Below are positions 9,699-19,395 of a stretch of 64,000 nucleotides of DNA, piece by piece (position 1 is the first letter of the stretch; each line of letters begins with the position of its first letter). Position numbers and translations under genes: made by a program. The notes beneath the pieces were generated by a model. It made no database searches, was not told the origin of the DNA, and saw only the letters and a program-made list of their open reading frames with translations. Source of the DNA: Nemertoderma westbladi (taxonomy: Eukaryota > Xenacoelomorpha > Nemertodermatida > Nemertodermatidae); assembly GCA_032718475.1 (NCBI GenBank), contig JAUCBJ010008048.1, forward strand, positions 1-64,000, written 5' to 3'.

Positions 9699-11590
9699 CT
9701 ACTACTACTAGGTCGAGCGAACTCAGACAGTGGAAATGAGATCCTTCCAGGCTTCCCGATTCTCCATAGTTGTCGCAATTTCGTTTCTCCCAAGTTCAGT
9801 ATCCCTTTCAAGTTGATCTATATATGTTATGGTCGGTCGTCCACGACTACGCTTTCCATGAGTTGGTTGCCAGAGAAGTAGATCTGGTATGACCTCGTCT
9901 TTACTTCGCCAGCAGTGATCACTGAATCTTAATCTGCGTTCCCGGAGGGTGGTTGATACAGGTGGTATTGTAGCATAAAGCTCGGCATTTGTCATGTGTT
10001 GTCTCCAGCTGATGATTAGGGCTGCCCTTAGTAGTCTTGTGTAGCAACCATCAATTCGTTGTTCAAGTGATTTAGTCAGTGTCCAGGTCTCACCCCCGTA
10101 TAAAAATACACTTTCCACTGTGGCTCGAAAGAACTTAGTCTTCAGGTGCCTGGAGAGATCTGATTTCCAGATGGTATCCATTTTTGATAGAGCTACCCAA
10201 GCCTTTGCTTTCCTAACTTCTATGTCCTTTTTGCTACTCTCTATCCATGATCCAAGGTACTGGAAGTCATCGACCTTCCTTAGTTGATTATTATCAATGG
10301 TTGTCAAGTTTCCAACAACATTAAAGGTCATGAATTCGGTCTTGGTAGCATTTATATGCAATCCAACCTCCTTAGCAGCCTTCTCCACTTTATTTAGTAG
10401 AAGCTGTGCATCTGCTAGCGTATTAGAGAGCAGGGCGTTGTCATCCGCAAAGTCGGTGTCTGTGACTGTAGTTGCCGGATATATACTACTTCTGCGTTCT
10501 TGAAGTGTGAATCCCAGATCTTCACCCTTTGTGGCCGTCCTCATTGCGTAATCCAGCACAATTACAAATAGTAATGGTGTTAATGTGTCACCTTGCAGTA
10601 CGCTAGCCAGGATTGAGAAAAACTCAGTTTCACCATCTGGTGAGAGTACCTGCGCTTCTGTGTCACAATATAACAATCCAATGCCAGCAACAATTACTTC
10701 TGGTATTGCATAAGCTCTTAGGATTTCAAGCATTTTACCTCTATGGATGGAGTCGAATGCCTTCTTGAAGTCCACAAAAGTCATGACTGCGGGGAGATTC
10801 TTTGACTTAATTCCTTCAATCAGTCTCCGTAGTGCAAGTATCTGAGCTATTGTTGATCTACTTGGTCGAAATCCGTTTTGGCTCTTACGCAGTAATTTCT
10901 CTATGTGAGGCCTAATCCTATATAGAATCATTTTATTGTATATTTTGGCAGCTACCACAAGCAGACAGATCCCACGATAGTTTGTTGGTATGCCGAGTTC
11001 ACTTTTCTTGGGGAGAGGCCTTAGTTGACCTTTAGTCCAAATTGGTGGTGGCTTTTCCCCTTTTAACATCCGTTTGCAAACATTCAATAATGGTCTATTT
11101 AGCACTCCGGTTTTCCATACCTCCGCTGGGATTTCATCTAATCCACTCGCTTTATTATTGGACATGCTTTTAATGCTTCTTTGGAGTTCAGCAGGTGTGA
11201 AGTCCCCTGTTTCTATAGGTAGTGTCTTGTCATATATTTTCCTTGTAGGGCTGACGTCGATGTTTGGTGGCTGCCCAAGCAAGTTGCTGAAGTGATTTTT
11301 CCACTTCCCAACACGTTCTTCAGGACTATCGGCTTTGAGGCGCCCCTTTGCACAACTTTTCAGACCAGATACCTCATTTACAGTTTGCCAGGTAAGTCTT
11401 GATTGTTGCTGTATGTGAGCAGTTGTAACCGTGAGCGGTTTTATCCTGTATGTACTTTTCCTGGCTGATGTTGTAGGCCAATTTAAGATATCCTTAGCTT
11501 TCTCAACCTTGTTAATGTTTTCGGTTGTTGGTTGTTCGGTTTTAACTTTATAGGCTATCTTAAGATCTTCTCTCTTACAAGTAACCTCAG
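9699..11590 (-). mobile_element. 5'-truncated non-LTR retrotransposon (LINE A)
   Basis: The element lies on the minus strand between two copies of the 12-bp sequence ATATAGGTGATA. The 5' side (11590) begins inside the coding region, so the endonuclease part is missing, as usual for truncated LINEs. The 3' end carries a very short untranslated tail ending in a TAG trinucleotide repeat (plus-strand ACTACTACTACTA around 9698-9710) instead of poly(A). The LINE fragment at 37675-38440 has a similar tail. The clade cannot be settled here; RTE-like elements are one group known to end in short simple repeats. Confidence 0.85.
9723..11588 (-). CDS. LINE reverse transcriptase, 5' truncated, frame intact
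   Basis: The minus-strand frame is open from the element's truncation point to TGA at 9723-9725, about 621 residues with no genuine start. Reverse transcriptase blocks are present in order: KASGLDEIPAEVWK, NYRGICLLVVAAKIYNK, SQNGFRPSRSTIAQ, FVDFKKAFDS (catalytic Asp), LQGDTLTPLLF and TDFADDNALL (catalytic Asp pair), then the thumb-like FQYLGSWIE region. A C-terminal RSRGRP-containing tail follows. The uninterrupted frame suggests a young insertion, but it lacks the endonuclease domain and promoter, so the copy itself should be dead. A start further in (about 11282, TTG) is only an artefact of start rules. Confidence 0.85.
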   Translation of the reverse strand, partial: EVTCKREDLKIAYKVKTEQPTTENINKVEKAKDILNWPTTSARKSTYRIKPLTVTTAHIQQQSRLTWQTVNEVSGLKSCAKGRLKADSPEERVGKWKNHFSNLLGQPPNIDVSPTRKIYDKTLPIETGDFTPAELQRSIKSMSNNKASGLDEIPAEVWKTGVLNRPLLNVCKRMLKGEKPPPIWTKGQLRPLPKKSELGIPTNYRGICLLVVAAKIYNKMILYRIRPHIEKLLRKSQNGFRPSRSTIAQILALRRLIEGIKSKNLPAVMTFVDFKKAFDSIHRGKMLEILRAYAIPEVIVAGIGLLYCDTEAQVLSPDGETEFFSILASVLQGDTLTPLLFVIVLDYAMRTATKGEDLGFTLQERRSSIYPATTVTDTDFADDNALLSNTLADAQLLLNKVEKAAKEVGLHINATKTEFMTFNVVGNLTTIDNNQLRKVDDFQYLGSWIESSKKDIEVRKAKAWVALSKMDTIWKSDLSRHLKTKFFRATVESVFLYGGETWTLTKSLEQRIDGCYTRLLRAALIISWRQHMTNAELYATIPPVSTTLRERRLRFSDHCWRSKDEVIPDLLLWQPTHGKRSRGRPTITYIDQLERDTELGRNEIATTMENREAWKDLISTV

Positions 11591-11602
11591 ATATAGGTGA
11601 TA
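11591..11602. repeat. Target-site duplication of LINE A (other side)
   Basis: Second exact copy of ATATAGGTGATA, marking the truncated 5' boundary of the LINE. Confidence 0.85.
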
Positions 11603-12034
11603 TAGATACCCTGATAACAATTGCATGTTATTTTAACGTTTATATCACATTTTTATTGAACATGTGAAACGTTTGAAAAAACGTTTGCGACACGTCCAGA
11701 AATAGATAATTTTCATGTTATTTTGTCCAAGCGGGTGGCATGTAATAAACGTTTAGAAGTAAACGTGTAAATAGCATGAAACAAACGTTACCCAATCGCC
11801 GGTTCTTTATTTACGTTTGAATTAAACGTGTCTAGCATGTGTAACTAACGTGAATCATGCGTCGGTTCTTTCGAAATTGCTTGGAAATATACGTTTTTTT
11901 AATGCAAAGAAAACATTTGTTTTAAACGTTGTAAATCGTTATTCTCTAAACTAATTTGGTCATCCATTGATTCCACCACCGGATTGTTCTCATGGTATGC
12001 AATTGTTCGAATTAAAAAGATAATTTATGTGTAA
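11603..12034. other. Noncoding interval dense in AACGTT / ACGT motifs
   Basis: No gene. Between 11634 and 11930 there are about a dozen ACGT-core motifs, mostly AAACGTTT, AAACGTGT or ACGTTT, in otherwise AT-rich DNA. Some flank repeated phrases such as CGGTTCTTT. This may be the remains of a small repeat family. Confidence 0.45.
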
Positions 12035-12319
12035 AACCGGGACAGCCTGAACCTCCGGTATGGCCTCGTCCCACCAGGACTCCCGTCCAAGTGCGAGGGT
12101 TGTGGGGGGACGTTCTCCACCTCGCACGCGCTCAGCTGCAAGTCCGGCGGCCTCATCGTGAAACGCCACGATGAGGTGCGCGATGTTTTCGGGGAACTCC
12201 TGGCGTCGGCGTTCGGTGCGCCCAGCGTTGAGCGGGAGGTGACCCTGTCCCGGGGGTACCTCGACAGGGGAGGTAGGGGGAGTGCGGGGGGATTTGGTCG
12301 CGCGGGGGGTCTGGGCTAA
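12035..12319 (+). pseudogene. Retroelement pol C-terminal fragment (HALSCK-GG-RH-EVRD motif)
   Basis: A GC-rich island in AT-rich surroundings. The plus-strand frame from 12035 to TAA at 12317-12319 gives 94 codons. It has CEGCGG, then HALSCKSGGLIVKRHDEVRD and FGELLASAFG. From memory of the family, this Cys-His cluster followed by GG...RH.E.RD is a recurrent segment near the C terminus of invertebrate retroelement polyproteins. The segment at 22857-23388 in this window is a related piece. There is no start codon and only a small portion of the family, so it is a relic. A minus-strand frame covers the same bases but has no recognisable motif. Confidence 0.65.
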
Positions 12320-13859
12320 CCAGAGAGTGGCGTCGTTTGATATTGCGGTAATTAACGCTGACGCCACCTCTTACGCCCATGTAAAATCTTTTGCGTAATT
12401 AGCCGGTTATTATCCCCGTAAAGTACTCTGTGGTTGGTTTACCAGGCATAAAAAGGCCGTGTCCTTGCTGTACTGGTGTTTTAGAGGACATAAAAGCCAT
12501 TTCTTCTGTATTTGTACTTTAGAGGACATAATCCGCAATTTCGTGACGCAATAAGCTCGATACTCTTGAAAACAGTGTCGCTACCATGACGACGGCTAAC
12601 AGCTGATATTGCCACGTCGACATTTCTTTGTTTCTTTGTTCTCTCGTTGTTCGGTCGACCAATCAGAGCGTTTTTTGTCTCTGTGTTGGAGGTGGATACA
12701 GAAACTCAGGAATTCAGTGTTATGTTTTTGCCCAGAGCCTAAGAACACCGGCTTTTGGCACCTCCGTGTTTCAGTCTTTAGTCTTACATTAGTAGGCTTA
12801 ATTATAGAACGTATATCTGTTATCGAGTTACCTTATCAATGCTTACTAAACATATCATGCATATCTTACTTAACATTACTGCTTTTGCTGTCGGTTATTC
12901 ATTATATTTGTTGATGGAAGATTATATTTGGAATACTGATCAATAGTCAGACACCCAACCTTCTTGATATACTAAAGGTTAGAGAGACCGGTTACAGATA
13001 AACGATTGCGACCTATGTTAAGTGGTATGAAGTGAATCTAATGCTATTTTATAGGCCCTACATGTATTGTCTGTTATTCTCTTTGTATGTGACTAAAATT
13101 AGTGAAGGTCGGCAGATTGGTGTGCAGCATTGTGTATGATTGTGACTGATAACAAAGCATCTCCTAAAGAATGCGCCATATACGTGAATCTATAGCCTTT
13201 TCGTTGTGTCTAGTTTAAGTCATAACTCTGTTTACATATTTAGAGCGCCACGTCCTAAAGGAACTGTTAATATTTCCCGAAAGTGAATAATATTTGTCAG
13301 AGATTATATATTACGATCAGTCGAATAATACGGTAGGCTTACACCATCAATCATTAAGCTTCCGAATTCAGTCTCCCGGGTATATCCAGCGGGTGAATGA
13401 TTGCGCATAGACTGGCTTCGGCTAATGTAGTGTATCAAATACTCGTCATAGGCTAAAGACTATATATCATCCAAAAGACATCCTAATTTGGCAGGTTAAA
13501 CTGTCAAAGGTCTTAAAAGCGCAAACAATAACAGATATTGCTTCTGGATTGCGGTGTAAGCACTCTAGTCGAAAGTACCGGTCGACCGGAAACCTGTAGG
13601 CCTGACTGCCTGATCACCCGAACCGGTACTTACAGTACAGGTACAGCAGTATTATTCGATTTTGATAATTATATACCGGTAGGCCTTAATAATTAATCAG
13701 GGACTGCAGCCCTGGTTTTTTATTGAGATTTTACTTATTTCTGTCAAGTTTTATTTGTTTGTAGGCCAGTATTGAGCAGAAGGCGTGTAAGCCTGCTCAG
13801 ATTGTACAGATAATTTGTAGGCTTGACTGTTGTCTAACTGTTGGGTCTGAACGGATTGC

Positions 13860-14390
13860 AGTGTGTGTAGAGTCTGTCCGATAAAGTACGGTTAGGAAGT
13901 AGGGGCAGCCAGAGCTGTAAGGTCAATCCCCACCTAAAGAATAAGTCGTACTACCGTGTTAGAACGCATACTAACTAACCATTTTGGAATCTGCACATAC
14001 TGTAGTTTATTTGGGCTTGATAGTAGTCTGCCATCGTTTGGTCTGTACTTTGTTTGTGTAGTCTGTACGGGTAGCGTATAATTTTATTTAGATAATTTGT
14101 AGGCTGGATAGTTGTCTGGCTGTTGTTGGGTTTGAGGAAATTTCGGTGTGTGTAGAGCATCTGTCCAATAAAGTGCTAAGTTAGGAAAGTAGGGGCTTCA
14201 AGTGCTGTGAGGTAAACCCCCTGTGAAAGAATAAGTCGTACTACTGGGTTAGAACGCATACTAACTAATCATTTCGGAGTCTGCATATACCGTAGTTTGT
14301 TTAGGCTTGATAGTAGCCTGTCAGTATTTGGTCTGCATTTTGTTTGAGTAGTTTGTACGCGTAGCGTAATATTTATTATTCAGAGTTTAT
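13860..14390. repeat. Two-unit tandem duplication, period about 290 bp, in BEL copy 2
   Basis: CTGCACATACTGTAG at 13991 and CTGCATATACCGTAG at 14281 mark two successive units. They are followed in each case by the GGCTTGATAGTAG block. This is the inverted counterpart of 3581-4160. Confidence 0.7.
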
Positions 14391-15334
14391 GCGATTATTC
14401 GCAACATTCATATCCCCAAGTTTATTCCTACAGTAATTGTGTTTGTTATACATACCGTTATAGTTAAACTAACCCGGTACTACATCAGGGCTGCTCGGCG
14501 TAGGTAAAGACTGGAGATTTTATGCTTTGGTCACTCCGGCAGATACCGTGGTTCTTTTAGCTGTTCAAGTATTTTTAACTACTGATTATTTGTTGTACAA
14601 GTACTTGTACCCAATTTAGGGTTTAGTGTACAGTACTTTCCGAAGATGATTAGTGTGTAGGCAGTATATTTGTGTTGTAAAGTGGTTAATAGGCACGTTG
14701 GTTCTGGTAGACCGCGGTAATTAACTTCTGGGTAGGAACACTCCGTGATACATAACGTAGTACCTATAGCGATACGGCTATAGGTCGTCAGACGGTGATA
14801 TTTTTCCTATCTGGACAGCGCAGTATATTTACTACTACTTATTATTTTCAAATACCGTAGTAACCTGTCCGTTGTAATAACCAGATATTCTAACCCTTTG
14901 TTAGGCTGGTTAGTAGACTTCTTGTAAAATTACCCTAAAAAATTCGTATTTGTGTATTTGTAATTAAATTTTTGTGTTTATTTAGAGATTGTAATCTCAA
15001 CCCGAATTGTACGTAATTTGTAGTATTAAGTAACTTAGGTAAATTAGAATTATTTGTTTTAGTGTCTAACAAGTAGCACTCCACTGAGAGCGCACAGCTT
15101 ATGTGTAGTGACTCCCCCAGAAATAATAACATTTATTTCAAACATTGACAAAACCCATTAAACGGGTATATATATATTATAAATCAACTCAAACGATTTA
15201 TAAATAGTAGGCCTGCCATACAACAATTAGGTCTCAATATCAGTTGGACTACTGCTTAAATAACGGTAATAAGTAAGTTAAAGTAACCAAGTAACCCTTA
15301 AAATTCAGAAATTCAATTATTCTAAAATAATTGA

Positions 15335-15600
15335 TATACCGGTATTTACAATAGGCTTATTATCTTTATTTTTATAAATATAGGCTGAAATTATACCGGT
15401 ATTCTGTAATTAATTCTAGTCTGTAATTATACTTATATATATACACTATAAGTGTAAACTGCATACCGGTATTCACGATAGGCCTATTATATATTTTTAT
15501 ATTTGTGCTGAAAGTACCTACCGGCATTCTGTGACAAACCTAGTCTGTAATAATACTTATATATACTATAAGCATACCGGTATTCTAATATATTATATAT
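15335..15600. repeat. ATACCGGTAT palindrome cluster upstream of gag (copy 2)
   Basis: Same arrangement as 2250-2540 in the opposite orientation: ATACCGGTAT-type palindromes 50-60 bp apart with AGGCCTAT between them, about 120 bp upstream of the gag start. Conservation in both copies suggests it belongs to the element rather than the insertion site. Confidence 0.6.
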
Positions 15601-15720
15601 ATATCACGCTCCACTGAGTAGCAGTATCGGTAATTAATTATTAGGCTAACAGTGATACTGAATTACTAGACTTGCTTTAACTGTATTTATAGCCGTAGGC
15701 ATTCAACTGTGTAAACAAAC

Positions 15721-18700
15721 ATGTCTGACACAACCCAATCACTGTCGGATAGTCTCCTAGATAGTGTTAGAATGACTGTTAGACAGTGTCTTAAAAAGAT
15801 CAGTGACCCAGATCCAAGTATAGAACATCCTAGATCCAAGTCTAAGTCACCTCCTGCTGTAAGAAAGGCCATCCCTACTGTAGTAATCTCAGACCCTAGG
15901 CTAGTCCAACATCGTAGGTCTATCATAGGCACTCGAGCTCAGGTCAAGCGGGACCAAGAAGCAGCGGAACAGCAACAACCCGCGAGCCAAGAACTTATTT
16001 CTCAGCGGCCCGACTGCTCCAGTAGTGCGGATACTGTAGAGCTGACACCCGAACGCGGAGCAAAGAAGGTAGAGGCGGTTTATTCGGATCCCCTTCTCAT
16101 CCTTCCTGCAGCCGTACTCACTGGGATATTGGTCGCGGTGGAAGAACACCAGATCGATTGGGCGAGAAGTCAGCGATCGACTAAAGATAGTTATGCGGGA
16201 TATACAAGGGAAGAACTGAAGTCTATTGTCGAGTCGCAATGGAACTTCCCCGGACCCGGACTCCCGTTTGATTTATCAGAAGCTACCTGGGAAGACATAC
16301 ACCGGATGGGAGTAACCAAGGAAACCGTCGATCCAGCTGTGTGGAAGAGGTCCGCAGCCGGATACGTACAGGGATTCTTCAGCTCCATGGAGCGATTAGA
16401 AAAACAACTGTTTCAACAACCCCAAGGACCTCAAGAGCAGGGACAGCTGCTTTATCAAGTTAGAGAAAGAATTTTACGAATCAGGCTAATCTTATCGGCC
16501 TTTGAGGAGGCTTCTAAAAGAAGACAAGACACGTCGTTGCAAGTTGCCGTAAAGACTTGGTTTCAACGGGTGAGTCTCCAAGTTCAAGGAACGGCTCAGT
16601 GGAAAGCTCAGCTGGAGGAGCGCTCAACCCATGGAGAATCAACAGACGCTACTTTTTCCCAAGTGGAAAGTGAAGCGACGGCAGAGAACCCGCATAAGAG
16701 GGATGCCATTGATATCTATCTGTCAGACTATCAACGTTTCTTAGGTGATGAAGAGTTGAGGAGAAGGTTGGATGGACTTAACCCTAATAGTGAAGGAGCA
16801 CAGCGTGTGCTTGACGCCATCGACGTGGATAGGTTAGTGGCGAACCAAGCTAAATTCGATGAACAACTCCGCATCGCTAGAGACCAAGAAGAAAAGGTGA
16901 AGAAAAAACGCATAGAAGACAGAAAGAAAGCAGCAGTAGCAGCTGCAGAAGCCGAAAGGAAAGCAGCCGAAGAGGAAAGTAAAGCAGCCGAAATGGAAAG
17001 AAAAGCGGCAGCGGCAGCGGCAGAGGCAGAAGCGAAAAGAAAAGCGGCAGCGGCAGAGGCAGAAGTGAAAAGAAAAGCAGCCGAAATGGAAAGAAAAGCG
17101 GCAATGGCAGCGGCAGAAGCAGAGCGGATAGCGGCTGAAGAGATCGCCCAATTAGAATTGGAAAATATTCAGGAGAATCAAGACTGCATAAATAAACAGT
17201 TAACAGCTAGTAATATGCAGATGATGAATCGATCTACTCCCAAAAGACATGGATATACATCATCTGAGGAAGGTGATACCACCGATACTGAAGGCAAAGG
17301 AAATAGATCTCACATAAGCAGACGTAAAAGAACATCCCACCGTCAGAAATTGCCTGATTTGCCTCCAGCTGTTAGAAGGCAACTAAATAACACCAACTTA
17401 GGTAGTACAGAACCCACAGACCAAATAATTACAATAGAGAGACTCCCTACTATAGTAGATGAGCCTGAAATAATTAGGCCTGTTCCCGAAGCTACCCTTT
17501 CGGTGGTAGAGACACCTGTACTCCCTGAACCTACCTCTAAATTCCCTTTGCACAGTACTAAGCTACCTGTGCCCAGCAGAACAGCCCATGAGACAGTTCA
17601 TGCCCTGGACTCCAAGCGAAATATTCATGATTTGTCGCCCGTTGTCCCTCGTCCGCCCGCTACAACGTTGGCGAATCCCGCTTCGGCAGTCGAATGGGTG
17701 GATGAGAGACGACGGGGGATGGATCTCCTGCTCGGACAGATGCAGGAGACCGTTCAGCAATTCAAGGGCACAGTAAGGGAAAGTAGGTTAGAGTTGCAAG
17801 AAGTGCAGCAAAGTATCGCGCTAGAACGCGATAAATTAGTAAATACACAAAGGGGTATACCACCACCCCCTGTAACAATGTGTCAACCTGTTAGGTCTGA
17901 AGTATCTCATGCGCAAGGTGTGGAGCCTACACGCATCTATACTGCTAGTGAAGTAGAAACTCCTATAGTAAACCCTATTCAGGGTGATTATAAACCTGTT
18001 GATAATAATATTCCATATAGACCTGATCATAATCCGAGAAATTTATATACCAATAACTCGATATTAAATAACACGATGGCCCAAGAAAGTTTTACGCGTC
18101 AAATGGCTAGAACCGAAGCCCGGCAAGCGGTAAAGGTGGGAGAGATAGTCAAGTTCAATGGAGATGAGATGAAATGGTTACCTTTTAATGAATATTACAA
18201 AGATAACATACAGAATTCTGTGCTATCTAACGGAGAGAAACTCAGATACCTCATCGAATGCTTGGAAGGACCTCCCAAGTTAATGGCGTTAAAATTTATT
18301 GGACATCCAGACGGATTAAGACAAGTTTGGGATACACTAAACATCAGGTATGGTAATAGGAATAACATAGCTAGGTATTTGTATGCAAAATTAATGGCGC
18401 CCCGAAAGTTTCTTAGCAGCGGGATTATAGAGTTTTCCGATGAGATTCAGGAGATCTGTAGACAATTAGATTGGCTAGGTAAGTCTCATGAATACCAGAA
18501 TTCTATGGTTGTAGGAGCCTTAGCATCTACTTTGCCCAAGGGTGGAGTAGGTACACGCTGGGACAAGAAAGTGTTATATATGATGGAACAACAACGACGA
18601 GACCCTACCATGGCTGATCTCATGTCATTCTTAGATGGAGAAGTGAAATTACAGCTCCTAAGGCAGTCCAGAGAGAAGACACTGGAAAACAAGGTAAGTG

Positions 18701-19395
18701 AGAAACCCGTTTCTAGGAGAAGGGTAACACCAGTGTGTTATACAGACGACGGCGAAAGCCAGACTTCTCAAGGAGAGGATAGTGGGAAAGACACTGAAAG
18801 ATCTTATTATGTCAATAAAACGCCTAAAGACCAGGTAAGTAAATTCAAGTCTCGAACCAATGACAGGAGAGAACAGGTAAGAAAAACTCCTCCTACGTCT
18901 CCCAAGAGAATTCAGGTGAGAAAGCCCGAGGAAAGAACGAACGTGCACCACACAGCACATGTTAAAGTAAGTAACATCAAGCCCAAATGTGTGCTGTGCG
19001 ATGGGCCCCACCGTTTAAGTGCGTGTGATGAATTCCTGAGGAAATCACTAAAGGACAGACGTGAAGTCATGTGGGATAAGCGGTTGTGTTATAATTGCCT
19101 CAGACGAGGACACCAACGGCGAACCTGTTACTCCGACGTAAGGTGTGCAAAGTGCGGCGCAAAACATCATATCTTGTTGCACACGGAATTCGAACGAAAC
19201 AGCCCGAGTCAGGTAAGTGAGTCCGAACTACATGTCCAATTCAGTGATGTGAACGACACTGACCAATATTCTGAGATGGAAGGATTCTATACGGACGAAT
19301 TCTCCGACGAAAACGAATCCTGTTACCTAACAAATACCGCAGTGTATCGAGCACTTACGTATGAAAAAGACACCGACAGCGAGCCCCCCCCATAA
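15721..19395 (+). CDS. gag: Gag-like protein of BEL/Pao copy 2
   Basis: 1224 residues from ATG at 15721. Residues 15-315 form an N-terminal region absent from copy 1. Residues about 395-490 are Ala/Glu/Lys-rich, highly charged and probably coiled coil. Residues about 804-980 resemble DUF1759, the capsid-like region of BEL/Pao Gag, including VKFNGDEMKWLPFNEYY and RYGNRNNIARYLYAKL. Residues about 1089-1156 hold Cys/His knuckles: CVLCDGPHRLSAC, then CYNCLRRGHQRRTC and CAKCGAKHHILLH. Expected role: assembles the retrotransposon particle and binds its RNA. The frame ends in a C8 run directly before TAA, with the protease continuing in the -1 frame. Several GTAAGT motifs occur within the frame (for example after LENK and PSQ) and could act as cryptic splice donors. 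Confidence 0.9.
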   Translation: MSDTTQSLSDSLLDSVRMTVRQCLKKISDPDPSIEHPRSKSKSPPAVRKAIPTVVISDPRLVQHRRSIIGTRAQVKRDQEAAEQQQPASQELISQRPDCSSSADTVELTPERGAKKVEAVYSDPLLILPAAVLTGILVAVEEHQIDWARSQRSTKDSYAGYTREELKSIVESQWNFPGPGLPFDLSEATWEDIHRMGVTKETVDPAVWKRSAAGYVQGFFSSMERLEKQLFQQPQGPQEQGQLLYQVRERILRIRLILSAFEEASKRRQDTSLQVAVKTWFQRVSLQVQGTAQWKAQLEERSTHGESTDATFSQVESEATAENPHKRDAIDIYLSDYQRFLGDEELRRRLDGLNPNSEGAQRVLDAIDVDRLVANQAKFDEQLRIARDQEEKVKKKRIEDRKKAAVAAAEAERKAAEEESKAAEMERKAAAAAAEAEAKRKAAAAEAEVKRKAAEMERKAAMAAAEAERIAAEEIAQLELENIQENQDCINKQLTASNMQMMNRSTPKRHGYTSSEEGDTTDTEGKGNRSHISRRKRTSHRQKLPDLPPAVRRQLNNTNLGSTEPTDQIITIERLPTIVDEPEIIRPVPEATLSVVETPVLPEPTSKFPLHSTKLPVPSRTAHETVHALDSKRNIHDLSPVVPRPPATTLANPASAVEWVDERRRGMDLLLGQMQETVQQFKGTVRESRLELQEVQQSIALERDKLVNTQRGIPPPPVTMCQPVRSEVSHAQGVEPTRIYTASEVETPIVNPIQGDYKPVDNNIPYRPDHNPRNLYTNNSILNNTMAQESFTRQMARTEARQAVKVGEIVKFNGDEMKWLPFNEYYKDNIQNSVLSNGEKLRYLIECLEGPPKLMALKFIGHPDGLRQVWDTLNIRYGNRNNIARYLYAKLMAPRKFLSSGIIEFSDEIQEICRQLDWLGKSHEYQNSMVVGALASTLPKGGVGTRWDKKVLYMMEQQRRDPTMADLMSFLDGEVKLQLLRQSREKTLENKVSEKPVSRRRVTPVCYTDDGESQTSQGEDSGKDTERSYYVNKTPKDQVSKFKSRTNDRREQVRKTPPTSPKRIQVRKPEERTNVHHTAHVKVSNIKPKCVLCDGPHRLSACDEFLRKSLKDRREVMWDKRLCYNCLRRGHQRRTCYSDVRCAKCGAKHHILLHTEFERNSPSQVSESELHVQFSDVNDTDQYSEMEGFYTDEFSDENESCYLTNTAVYRALTYEKDTDSEPPP
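19384..19391 (+). promoter_or_regulatory. C8 run at gag-pro junction: candidate slippage site or indel
   Basis: Eight consecutive C residues sit immediately before the gag TAA at 19393. In the gag phase the last codons read CCC CCC CCA, so the run fits the X XXY YYZ pattern for -1 frameshifting. The protease frame is exactly the -1 frame. Because BEL/Pao elements usually have one continuous gag-pol frame, a one-base homopolymer length change, real or a sequencing error, is the simpler alternative. Confidence 0.45.

Noticed and set aside
11990-12367. Minus-strand frame of 125 residues in the GC-rich island
   Set aside because: The plus-strand frame over the same bases shows the HALSCK...RHDEVRD motif of a retroelement family. 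The minus frame looks like its shadow.
13529-13600. Primer-binding site after a 1.15-kb BEL LTR
   Set aside because: Copy 3 ends near the equivalent of 13529, which could mark an LTR end. However, homology of copies 1 and 2 continues without a TG...CA boundary or a recognisable tRNA complement.
16731-17151. Minus-strand Ser/Ala/Phe-rich frames opposite the gag low-complexity region (also 1684-2052 in copy 1)
   Set aside because: Mirror products of the Ala/Glu/Lys-rich gag segment on the other strand.
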